Shown: in pieces, positions 32,772-43,900 of the stretch
How positions within the stretch are numbered: position 1 is the first letter of the stretch
How the letters are laid out: every line of letters begins with the position of its first letter
Assembly: GCA_902764415.1 (NCBI GenBank)
Contig: CACWVU010000001.1
Span: 65,133 to 129,132, forward strand
DNA: 64,000 nt
From: an uncultured bacterium
Lineage (GTDB): Bacteria > Verrucomicrobiota > Kiritimatiellia > RFP12 > UBA1067
Direction: 5' to 3'
Translations under genes and position numbers: made by a program
The notes under the pieces: model-generated
What the model was told of the DNA's origin: nothing
What the model saw: only the letters and a program-made list of their open reading frames with translations
The model's database searches: none

Positions 32772-35693
32772 ATGAAATCAAAGTTCAAGACTCTACTTAT
32801 GCTGGCGGTCGTGGTCATCCTGTCTGCAGCGACAGCCGTGGCTCAGGAGCAGGGATCGGAGAATTCCAGATTGCGGCGCCCCGGCGGACTGTTGTCGCCC
32901 CGACGTTCCCTTTTGCGCAACAATCCGTCCGCCAACACTCCCTCGACGACTTCTCTCCAGACCTCGTCTTCGCCGTCTGGGACTGCTGACAAGAAGGTGG
33001 AGCCGGGCGGCAGGTCGATCGAGTTCAACCAGGCGCCGGTGGAGATGGTATTCAAGGTCTACGGCGAACTCAAGGGCATTACCGTCCTCAAGGACCCGCA
33101 GACTCCGTCCGCCACCATAACCCTCCAGCCGCTGCAGGGACAGGAGCTGACCGACGAGGACAAGATCGAGGCGATCGAGACGGTGCTGGAGATGAACGGC
33201 ATCCACCTCGAGCCATACGGCGAGAAGTTCTGCCGCGCGATTCCGCGCAAGGACGTGCGCAAGGACGGCATCCCGCTCATCATGGACCCGGACGCGGAGC
33301 TCAGGGAGTCGACCCGCGTAGTCTCGCTGGTGGTGCCGTTCCACAACATTTCGGTCGAGGAGGCGCAGAAGGCGCTGGAAGGCTTCAAGTCCGCCAACGG
33401 CGTGCTGCTCGTCTTCGAGCGCACTAACTCGATCATCATCACCGACACCGAGGCAAACATCAACCGGATGCGCGAGATCGCCCGGATGATCGACATCACC
33501 ACCCCCGTCACCGAGAACGTGTACGTGCGACAGATCCACAACGCGGCGGCGGCGGACATCAAGACGGCGCTTGAGGCGATCGTGCAGAAGAGCAAGGAGG
33601 AGCTGGAGAAGGACGGCAAGCAGCCGAAAACCGCGGCGCAGTCGTCGGCTCCTCACTCCCCGTTTGCTTCGCGGCTCATGAACCGCAACAACCCGCAGCC
33701 GACGGCGCCGGTGAACCAGCCGTCGATCGTCACCTCGGTCTCCGACGCCGACCGCGGCATGATCCGCGGCAAGGTGCTGATCCTCTCCGATGAGCGTTCG
33801 AACAAGCTCATCATCGTCACCTCCAAGTCGAACATGGACTTCTTCGACAAGGTGATCGAGCAGCTCGACATCGAGACCACGCCGCCGACGGTGGTCAAGG
33901 TCTATCGCCTCAAGTACGCTGACGCCGAAGATGTCTCGGACATGATCAACGACCTCATCGGTAACGCTCCATCGGGTAAGTCGACCACGAAGTCCAGCCA
34001 AAACGCCGCGGCGAAGACCTCGACCGGCGGCGGCGCGAACATGACGACCGGTTCCGCGTCTCGACCGTCCACCAACAAGCGCACCGGCGAGCCGCAGGCT
34101 GGCGAGCTTTCCAAGGAGAACACGACTGTCCTCGCCGACAAGCGCATCAATGGCCTGGTGGTGATGACCCAGAAGGAGCTCGTCCCCACGGTCGAGGCCA
34201 TCATCGAGGCGATGGACATCAAGCTCGCGCAGGTGCTGATCGAGACGGTCATCATCGAGGTGTCGCTTGACAACGGAATCGAGAGCGGCATCGACTGGGT
34301 GCAGAAGGGCAGAAAGCACGGGGTACACACCAGCGAGCCGCTTACTGATGCACTTGGTCGTCAGTTGTTTTATCCTTATGCCAAGGATTCGGAGGGGGCT
34401 TATACAAAGTATGTGGACTATGCCGGAACGCCGGTTTTGAAGGGTGTGGAGGGAGCCAGCGAAACTCCGGCTTTGAAAAGTCTCTCCGTCGTTGCTCGCG
34501 ACGGGTTCCTAAATTATGTTTCCGGTGGCGCATATGGAATGGGCGGTGGCGCAAGTGGCGGCGCCGAGGCGTTCAAGGTTGTGGATTTCGCAAGAAACGC
34601 CGCCACCAACCTGCTCAGCAAGTCTTTTAGCTTTGTGTTTGATTCCGACGAACTTGGGATTTCGGCCATCCTCCATATGACGGAGAACGACAACCGTGCC
34701 AAGTATATTGCGTCTCCAGTGATAATGACCGTTGACAACAAGGAAGCATCGATTGACGCAACCGAGAACCGTCAGTTCCTCACAGGCTGGACTGCGCAGT
34801 CGGGCTCATACGGGAACAGCGGCCAGCCCACGCCAAACTACAGCGCGAAGGACATTGGCATCAAGCTCAAGATCACGCCGAAGATCAACCCGAACGGGAC
34901 TGTCATGCTCAATGTGGAAGAGGAGTATTCGCGGTTCGTCGAAAACGGGCAGTCGATGCTGATCCCGCAGGGTGGGATGTACATCCCTGGATTCGTAGAC
35001 CTTGCGGTCGAGCGCAAGATGTCGGCCGACGTCCTGCTTGAAGACAAGCAGACGGTGGTCTTTAGCGGACTAACCGAGACCGCAAAGGCCGCAAGCGAAT
35101 CAGGAATCCCGATTCTCAAGGACATTCCCTGGATCGGCAAGTGGCTCTTCAGCGAGGTCAAGGAGAGCGAGGGTCGCAAGGAGCTGTTGGTGTTCCTTAC
35201 GCCATATGTCCTTGACGACGCCGAGGCGGCGCAGGTCGAGGCACTTCGCCGGAAGAAGACGCTTTCCGACCCCAATCCGTGGGACGACCACGGCTGGTCG
35301 CTTAGCGAGCTTGCCGATCCGGTCGAGAAGAAAGAGCAGCTCCGTCGACTGAAGGACGAGTGGAAGAAGCAGGACGAGGAGCGCAAGACCAAGATCGCAA
35401 TCGAAAAGGCCAAGGTCGAGCGCGTCAAGGCACTGGAGAAGATGTCCAAGGACGAGCGCGAGCTCTGGCTTAAGATGCACAAGGAAGAACTCGACGAGGA
35501 AAAGCGCGAGGAGCTGGAGGAGAAGATGCTCGACGACAAGAGTCAGGAGGAGCTCAAGAAGATCGCCGCGGAAGTGCGCGAACGCAAGCTCAGGGAGGCC
35601 GAGAAGGAAATCGGCGCTGCAGAGGAGGCGTACAGGGGCGAGAACGCCCGCGCGGTGAAGGATCGCGAAGACGCCGAGAAGGCCGAGAAATAA
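32772..35693 (+). CDS. Type II/III secretion system secretin (GspD-like) with charged C-terminal tail
   Basis: A 973-residue outer-membrane channel protein with signal peptide (residues about 1-26, ending TAVAQ). N-domains: IEFNQAPVEMVFKVYGELKG (N0), VVPFHNISVEEAQKALEGF (N1), VYRLKYADAEDVSDMINDLI (N2/N3). The secretin core runs from about 485 to 820, with IIEVSLDNGIESGIDW and the closing block FSGLTETAKAASESGIPIL, DIPWIGKWLF and KELLVFLTPYVL. An unusual extension of about 150 highly charged, helical residues follows. ATG 32772 is chosen over GTG 32766 because CGGAG lies 8 bases before it. Codon use is AT-richer from about 34330 to 34760 than in the rest. Confidence 0.9.
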   Translation: MKSKFKTLLMLAVVVILSAATAVAQEQGSENSRLRRPGGLLSPRRSLLRNNPSANTPSTTSLQTSSSPSGTADKKVEPGGRSIEFNQAPVEMVFKVYGELKGITVLKDPQTPSATITLQPLQGQELTDEDKIEAIETVLEMNGIHLEPYGEKFCRAIPRKDVRKDGIPLIMDPDAELRESTRVVSLVVPFHNISVEEAQKALEGFKSANGVLLVFERTNSIIITDTEANINRMREIARMIDITTPVTENVYVRQIHNAAAADIKTALEAIVQKSKEELEKDGKQPKTAAQSSAPHSPFASRLMNRNNPQPTAPVNQPSIVTSVSDADRGMIRGKVLILSDERSNKLIIVTSKSNMDFFDKVIEQLDIETTPPTVVKVYRLKYADAEDVSDMINDLIGNAPSGKSTTKSSQNAAAKTSTGGGANMTTGSASRPSTNKRTGEPQAGELSKENTTVLADKRINGLVVMTQKELVPTVEAIIEAMDIKLAQVLIETVIIEVSLDNGIESGIDWVQKGRKHGVHTSEPLTDALGRQLFYPYAKDSEGAYTKYVDYAGTPVLKGVEGASETPALKSLSVVARDGFLNYVSGGAYGMGGGASGGAEAFKVVDFARNAATNLLSKSFSFVFDSDELGISAILHMTENDNRAKYIASPVIMTVDNKEASIDATENRQFLTGWTAQSGSYGNSGQPTPNYSAKDIGIKLKITPKINPNGTVMLNVEEEYSRFVENGQSMLIPQGGMYIPGFVDLAVERKMSADVLLEDKQTVVFSGLTETAKAASESGIPILKDIPWIGKWLFSEVKESEGRKELLVFLTPYVLDDAEAAQVEALRRKKTLSDPNPWDDHGWSLSELADPVEKKEQLRRLKDEWKKQDEERKTKIAIEKAKVERVKALEKMSKDERELWLKMHKEELDEEKREELEEKMLDDKSQEELKKIAAEVRERKLREAEKEIGAAEEAYRGENARAVKDREDAEKAEK

Positions 35694-35719
35694 GTGAAGC
35701 TTAGGAAAGGAGACAAGCC

Positions 35720-36325
35720 ATGAAGTCCATAGCCGCAGTTCTGTGTGTCGTTTCGCTGTCGACCGCCTCGTTCGCCGGGACGCAGCGCGAGAGCGAGTTC
35801 GCCTCCAGCGGAAGCTGGACGCCGTTCGCCATCGGCCTGTTGCCGCCGGTCCAGGTTCCCTGCTCGGACTGGGACGTCACCGGGCTGAGAGTCGGCATCC
35901 TCGCCGCCCGTCACCACAACGTGCTCTTCCTGAGCGCGAGCGGACTCGTAGACCTCGCCACCGGCGACGTGAACGGCATCGAGGTGGCGGGGCTCTGCAA
36001 CCATGTTGGCAAGAGTTCTGGCGCGTTCCAGGTTGCTGGCGTCCTCAACAGCGTCGACGGCGATTTTGTCGGAATGCAGGTGGCTGGCGTCTACAATGCG
36101 GTCAATGCCGAGGCTGCGGGCATGTCGGTGGCCGCGTTCAACCGCGCCGAGACGATGGAAGGTATGCAGGTCGGAGTCTTCAACCGTGCCCGGGCGCTCA
36201 GTGGAGTGCAGGTCGGCGTGGTCAACCTGGTCGAAGACGGGTCCGAGTGCATCCAGCTCGGCCTCGTCAACGTGATGCGCGACGGGATTTATCCGGTGAT
36301 GCCGGTGCTGAACATCGGCTTCTGA
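35720..36325 (+). CDS. Secreted protein with about 20-residue surface repeats
   Basis: A 201-residue protein with a signal peptide (MKSIAAVLCVVSLSTASFAG). From about residue 70 it has about six degenerate repeats of 19-20 residues with the pattern G-hydrophobic-x-V-A/G-G/V-x-N, for example GIEVAGLCN, AFQVAGVLN, GMQVAGVYN, GMQVGVFN, GVQVGVVN and CIQLGLVN. Such repeats are found in LA_2272-type surface-repeat proteins and suggest a beta-solenoid or beta-barrel-like shape. Function unknown. GGAAAGGAG precedes the ATG; it follows the secretin by 26 bases and may be a substrate or envelope partner. Confidence 0.7.
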   Translation: MKSIAAVLCVVSLSTASFAGTQRESEFASSGSWTPFAIGLLPPVQVPCSDWDVTGLRVGILAARHHNVLFLSASGLVDLATGDVNGIEVAGLCNHVGKSSGAFQVAGVLNSVDGDFVGMQVAGVYNAVNAEAAGMSVAAFNRAETMEGMQVGVFNRARALSGVQVGVVNLVEDGSECIQLGLVNVMRDGIYPVMPVLNIGF

Positions 36326-36343
36326 GCCGAGGAGGGGATTGTC

Positions 36344-37027
36344 TTGATCGGAAGAGTGATGGTGCCGCTGGCGGTGGTGGCGGCGGCGATGTCCGGGTGC
36401 TGGACGTTCAACGAGTCCGAGTATCCGGTGGAGGCGACGACCGCGGCGGCGACCAACCTCTCCGTGGCGGTGGTCGGCTACAAGGCGACGTTCACCGACT
36501 ACGAGCCGGTGACCGGATACTCCTCGGTGTATGTCCCCGGCTGGTACGGCTACCGCTACTATCACCCAGGCCACTTCGAGACCGTCGCCTCCACTGCCTA
36601 CGTGCCGCTCCGGCGCGAGTCCGACGCCTACCTGGTGCGGGCGAAGGAGCGGTTCGAGGGCGCCGGCTTCACCGTCGGCGCGGCGGTGCCGAAGGTGTCG
36701 GTGGAGGTGCAGTTCGCAGGGCCGTTCGACTCGGACGGCGACCTGGGCCGGGCGCTGCTGTGGTCAGTCGGGACGATCTTCTTCTGCGACTACTCCTCGC
36801 AGCGATGGACGGCGAAGCTGACGATCCGCGACAACACCGACGGCAGGCTGCTGCTGCGGCGCGAGTTCGAGCAGAAGTACGAGGCGAACGTGTTCTCGCC
36901 AATTCCGATCTTCGGGCCGGCGTCGTGCGACAAGACCAGCTCGGCGGCCATGCAGTGCTGGTGCCTCTCGGCGCTCACCGACCGCACCGTCGCCGCCGCC
37001 ACCGCCTTCCTTGCCGGAGGCAAGTGA
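36344..37027 (+). CDS. Putative lipoprotein
   Basis: A 227-residue protein with a lipoprotein signal ending in the lipobox AAMSGC (residues about 14-19). The mature part has a Tyr/Gly-rich stretch (YVPGWYGYRYYHPGHF) and a domain with YLVRAKERFEGAGF, IRDNTDGRLLLRREFEQ and a closing ALTDRTVAAATAF. It may be a DUF4136- or LptE-like outer-membrane lipoprotein, but I cannot assign a family. The TTG at 36344 is chosen because GGAGGGG lies seven bases upstream; ATG 36359 would also keep the signal. Confidence 0.65.
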   Translation: MIGRVMVPLAVVAAAMSGCWTFNESEYPVEATTAAATNLSVAVVGYKATFTDYEPVTGYSSVYVPGWYGYRYYHPGHFETVASTAYVPLRRESDAYLVRAKERFEGAGFTVGAAVPKVSVEVQFAGPFDSDGDLGRALLWSVGTIFFCDYSSQRWTAKLTIRDNTDGRLLLRREFEQKYEANVFSPIPIFGPASCDKTSSAAMQCWCLSALTDRTVAAATAFLAGGK

Positions 37028-37034
37028 AGTTATG

Positions 37035-37742
37035 TTTTCGTCGCAAAAGACGCAAATATGCGATCGAGACGCGATTGTCGTCGCCTCCCGCTTCGCGGGC
37101 GACAATCGGTCTCGCTCGCGGTAATGGGCTGGGTTTGCCGTATCGATGCTGGCGCAGTGTAAGATCAGCAATTATTGGGAATGAGGACATATGCATCCGC
37201 TGTATGAGCAGGCCAATAATCTGACCAAAGAGGTGATAGACGCTGCGATTGCAGTGCATAAGCATTTTGGCCCAGGGGTGTTGGAATCCATCTATGTTAA
37301 AAGCCTTGAGCAGGCGTTGAAGGTTGCAGGCCACAAGGTTGAGCGGGAGAAGACAGTGGAAATCTCCTATATGGGCGCCACATTCGAAGAAAAGCTTCGG
37401 TGCGATCTTCTTGTCGACGATTGCCTGGTTATCGAAGCCAAGTCGGTCGAAGCTTGTGATCTTCAGCGATTCCGAATGCAGTTGCTTTCGTACTTGAAGT
37501 TGCTCGATAAACCATTGGGATTGGTTATGAACTTCGGCGACGAGCATTTTGGAAGTCATGGGATTCGCCGCGTCATACTGAAAGGCGCTGACAAAGGCAA
37601 CGATTAAAAATGAAATCTAAACAGACTTTCAAATCATCAAAATGTCTCATAGGCCGCGGACGATTTCGATTGTCTCCCGCGTCAGCGGGAGACGACGACA
37701 ATCGGAAATCGGACGCAATATCTGCGTACTTTGCGACTAAAA
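37035..37742 (+). mobile_element. 708-bp element: GxxExxY gene between inverted terminal arms
   Basis: The left arm (37035-37121) and the reverse complement of the right arm (37655-37742) align end to end over about 87 bases at roughly 75-80% identity by eye: both begin TTTT-N-GTCGCAAA, continue ACGCA-N-ATAT, share CGATTGTCGTCG and CTCCCGC, and end CGCGG. Each arm also folds on itself, with CGATTGTC/GACAATCG outside CCCGC/GCGGG. The outer ends touch the neighbouring genes: the left end is 8 bases after a stop codon and the right end is 2 bases before the tex start. The only gene inside is GxxExxY copy 2. No transposase is present and no convincing target duplication was found. Confidence 0.75.
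37191..37607 (+). CDS. GxxExxY family protein (nuclease-like), copy 2
   Basis: A 138-residue protein with the signature GVLESIY at residues 29-35 and a nuclease-like core D71...E81-A-K83 (RCDLLVDDCLVIEAKSV), then LLSYLKLLDKPLGLVMNFG. The spacing D-(9 or 10)-E-x-K is shared with copy 1 at 1016 although the proteins differ widely elsewhere, so they are diverged paralogs rather than a recent duplication. AATGAGGACAT gives a modest ribosome binding site. Base composition is clearly poorer in GC than the neighbours, suggesting later arrival. It is the sole gene between the 87-bp inverted arms described for 37035-37742. Confidence 0.88.
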   Translation: MHPLYEQANNLTKEVIDAAIAVHKHFGPGVLESIYVKSLEQALKVAGHKVEREKTVEISYMGATFEEKLRCDLLVDDCLVIEAKSVEACDLQRFRMQLLSYLKLLDKPLGLVMNFGDEHFGSHGIRRVILKGADKGND

Positions 37743-37743
37743 C

Positions 37744-39977
<2,234 letters not shown>

Positions 39978-39978
<1 letters not shown>

Positions 39979-40907
39979 TGGAGAACCTCATTGCAGTGGC
40001 GCGCCAGGTGGCGGTGCTCTTCGCGCTGATCGGCGTGGGGGCGGCGGCGCGCTGGACGGGGATCCTCAAGGACGCCGCGGCGGAAGGGCTCGTGGACCTG
40101 CTGGTGATCGTGGTCACGCCGTGCGTGATCGCTAACTCGTTCGTCCGTCCCTTCGAGCCGTCGATGGCCGGCGGGCTTGCCGCGGCGTTCGCGATCGCCT
40201 TCGCCGCCCACGTGGCGGCGATATTCCTCGCCAAGGCGCTGGTCCGGAAGGGCGCGGCGGACACGCGCTGCGTGCTGCGGATGACGGTGGTCTTCTCCAA
40301 CGCCGGCTTCATGGGCATTCCGCTCGAGCAGGCGATCATCGGCGCGGACGGGGTGTTCTACGGCTCGGCGTATATCGTGGCGTTCAACCTCTTCATGTGG
40401 ACGTGGGGGCTTAGGGAAATGCAGGGTGACCGCGGCGGCGTGGGGATGCGGCGCATCCTCGTGAACCCGGGCACGGTGGGGCTGGCGGCGGGGCTGCCGG
40501 TGTTCCTCCTCTCGATACCGCTGCCGGCGGTGGTGTCCGCGCCGCTCGGGCACATGGCGGACCTCAACACGCCGCTGGCGATGATCGTGATCGGCCATTC
40601 GCTCGCCCGTGCCAACCTCGGCAAGGTGCTGAGGTGCGGCGCGGCGCATTTCGCGGCGTTTCTGCGGCTGGTGGCGTTTCCGCTCCTCGTGGTCGCCGCG
40701 CTCGTGCCGCTCCGCGGGCGGGTGCCGCGCGACATGCTGCTCGCGGTGGTGGTCGCCGCCTCGGCGCCGGTGGCGGCGATGGTGTCGATGTTCGCTACGC
40801 GCTTCCGCCGCGACGTGGACACGGCCGCGGCGCTGGTGAGCGGCACCACCCTCGCGAGCGTCGCCACCATGCCTCCGGTCATCGCCCTGGCGATGAAGCT
40901 GCTGTAG
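39978..40907 (+). CDS. AEC (auxin efflux carrier) family transporter
   Basis: A 309-residue membrane protein with about ten hydrophobic segments. VVTPCVIANSF, VFSNAGFMGIPL, NPGTVGLAAGLPV and ASAPVAAMVSMFATRF match conserved AEC blocks. Bacterial members move small organic acids such as malate or malonate; the substrate here is unknown. TGATG overlaps tex by one base. Confidence 0.88.
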
Positions 40908-40926
40908 CGAGCCGCCAGCCTGCGCT

Positions 40927-40963
40927 AAGGCTACGGAGGGCAGGCGAATATGGTATAATACAC
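40927..40963 (+). repeat. 37-bp promoter-bearing repeat, copy 2
   Basis: Matches 29356-29392 with one mismatch (CGGA for CGGC), including the -10 box. Preceded by GCCTGC, complementary to GCAGGC inside the block, so a hairpin of 6 bp is possible. Confidence 0.85.
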
Positions 40964-40968
40964 AACTA
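40951..40968 (+). promoter_or_regulatory. Extended -10 promoter of the DUF2723 gene, leaderless
   Basis: TGGTATAAT at 40951-40959, eight bases before the ATG at 40968; no ribosome binding site. Confidence 0.75.
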
Positions 40969-43900
40969 TGAAGGACAGGTTTTTCTCAAAGCTGGACTGG
41001 GCTGCGTTCTGGACGGCCACGGTCGCCACTTTCGCGGTGTATTTCTATACCCTTGGGCCCTCCGTGGGGCTGGAGGACTCGGGCGAGCTCGCCACTGCCG
41101 CCGCCAACCTCGGCGTGCCGCATCCGCCGGGGTATCCGTTCTGGACCTTCTGCTCGTGGCTCTTCTGCAAGGCGTTCTCCTTCGTCACCTACATGGGCCA
41201 TCCGACGCCGGCGTGGTGCGTCTCGCTCTGCTCGGCCGTCTTCGGCGCCTTCGCCGCCGGCTGCACGGCGATGCTGATCTGCCGCTCGGGGCGTGACTTC
41301 GTCGACGGCGAGGAGGGGCCAGGCGCGTGGCTCTGCTTCGGCGGCGGCGTCGCCGGCGCGCTGACCTTCGCGCTTTCGCCGGTCGAGTGGTCGCAGTCGA
41401 CGATCGTCGAGATCTACTCGCTCAACGCGCTCTTCCTGATGTGGGTGTTCCTGCTGTCCTACCGCTGGATGCGCCGGCCGTCCGACAAGATCCTCTGGAC
41501 GACGGCCTTCGTCTTCGGCCTCGGCCTCACCAACTACCAGGTGCTGCTCTTCGCCATCGTGCCGCTCGCGCTCGTCATCGCGATGAAGAACCTGGGGCTG
41601 TTCCGGGACGTGTTCATCTACCTCACCCCGGTCGCGCTCACCTACCAGGTGCTGCAGATCGGCCAGCTCGTGCGCGCCGACCGCGCGATGAGCGCGGACG
41701 CGATCAACAAGCACCTGCCGCTGAAGGGGGCGACGGTGCCGTCCACCACGGTGCTGGTCCTCGGCCTTGCGGCTATCGTAGTGTCCATCGCCGCCGCGGC
41801 GTTCCTGAGCCGCCGCGGCAGCCGCGAGCGTGCGCGCAAGGTGGCGCTCTTTGGCGGCGTGGGAGGCGTCGTGCTGATGCTCGCGTCGATGTATATCTTT
41901 TCGTCGATTTCGGTGTGGGGCGGGGCGGACCTCGAGCTTGCGCCGCTCGTCGAGCCGTGGCGCTACCTGCTCGTGGCCGCGTGCGCGGCAGGCTCGGTCG
42001 TCGCCGCGGCGCTGGCGGCGCTTCGTCCGGCGGAGGATCCCGAGCCGGACGGGTTCGCCGCGCGCGTCAAGGCGCAGTTCTGCCGCGAGCTCTGGATCGC
42101 GGTCGCGCTCGCGGCGCTGGCGGTGGTGTTCGCGACGATGGTGCCGCAGGCCGGCGACGGCGGCTACCTGGGGCCGAAGTATCCCTGGGGCAAGTCGACG
42201 CTCGTCTTCGTCCTGGTGCTGGCGGCGCTGTTCGCGATGTGCTCCTCGACGCCGCGCGGGCTCTCCTTCGCGGTGCCGGTGGCCGGCCTCCACATCGCGG
42301 CGTTCGTGCTCCTCTCGCGCGGCGCGCTCAACGGGCTTACGCATCCGACCACCTGGTACTTCTGCTGGCCGGTCGTCTGGAACTTCGCGCTGCTGGCGCT
42401 TTCGGTGCTGACGCTGCCGAACGGCCTCAGCGTCGCCGGCGCGGCGTTCTTCGCGCAGCTCGGGGTGAGTTTCTACGCCTATATGCCGATCGTCTCCGAC
42501 CTCAGGAACCCGCCGATGAACTGGGGCTACCCGCGCACCTGGGAGGGCTTCAAGCACGCGATCATGCGCGGCCAGTACGAGGCGATCGGCTTCCAGCTGC
42601 CGAAGTGGGGGGCGATCCTCGAGTACTTCAAGGACGTGCGGGTGCAGTTCACCGACGTGATGATCCCGTTCGCGCTGGTGCCGTTCGTCGCCGGGCGTTG
42701 GATCGTGAGGAAGGAGAACCGAAAGGCGTTCTGGCAGTGGATGGTGCCGGTGCTCGTGTGCTTCCTCCTGATGAGCGTGCTGCTCGTCGGCCTCGCGAAC
42801 GTGAAGGGCGACCTGCAGGACGGCTTCATCCAGAAGGTGAAGTTCATCTCGTCGCACGCGATGATCGCGCTCTGGATCGGCTACGGCCTCGTCTTCGCCT
42901 GCGCGTTCGCGCTTCGGAAGGCGGGCGAGCGCGGGCTGCTCGCCGGCGGCAGGGTGCGCCTCGCCGCCTTCGCCGCCGCCGCGCTGATGATCGCCGTCTC
43001 GTTCTTTGCGCCGCTCGTCGACAACTACTGCGGCGACTACCGGCTCGGCGTGAACGAGGTCGCGTTCAAGCTCGGCGGTTCGGAGCAGAACGGCCACACC
43101 TTCGGCTGGCAGTTCGGCGCCTACCAGCTCGAGGGCGCCAAGGCGATCAACGAGCAGATCGAGGCCGACGAGGAGCCGCTCCCCGACCCGACCTGGCCGC
43201 CGCCGATGGAGAAGTACTCCATCTTCTTCGGCGGCACCGACCCGGGCCGGTTCGTGCCCACCTACATGATCTACTCGGCGCTCTTCCGCCCCGACGTCTA
43301 CCTCATCACCCAGAACGCCCTCGCCGACGACACCTACATGTCGGTCGAGCGCGACCTCTACGGCGACGAGATCTGGATTCCGTCCAAGGAGGACTCCGCC
43401 GAGGCGTTCAACGTCTACGTCGACGAGGTGCAGCGCGGCGTGAGGCAGGCGAACGGCGACGTGAAGATCGAGAACGGCCGCGTGCAGGTGACGGGCGCGC
43501 TCGGGGTGATGGAGATCAACGGCATCCTCACCAAGATGATGCACGACCACGACCGCCTGCGCCACGCGTTCTACGTCGAGGAGTCGTACGTCATCCCGTG
43601 GATGTACCCGTACCTGAGCCCGCACGGCCTCATCATGAAGATCAACGCGGACCGCACCCCCTACGACGCGAAGACCGCGGCGAAGGACCGCGACTTCTGG
43701 GACTGGTACGTGCGGCGGCTCCTGAACGACCCCGCCTACCGGCGCGACTTCGCCGGCCAGAAGAGCTTCTCCAAGCTCCGCGCCGCCATCGCCGGGCTCT
43801 ACATCAAGCAGGGCCGCTACCGCGAGGGATCCCAGGCCTTCCGCGAGGCGTGCCTCCTCTACCCCGCCTCGCCCGAGGCGACGTTCCGCTACGCCCAGGA

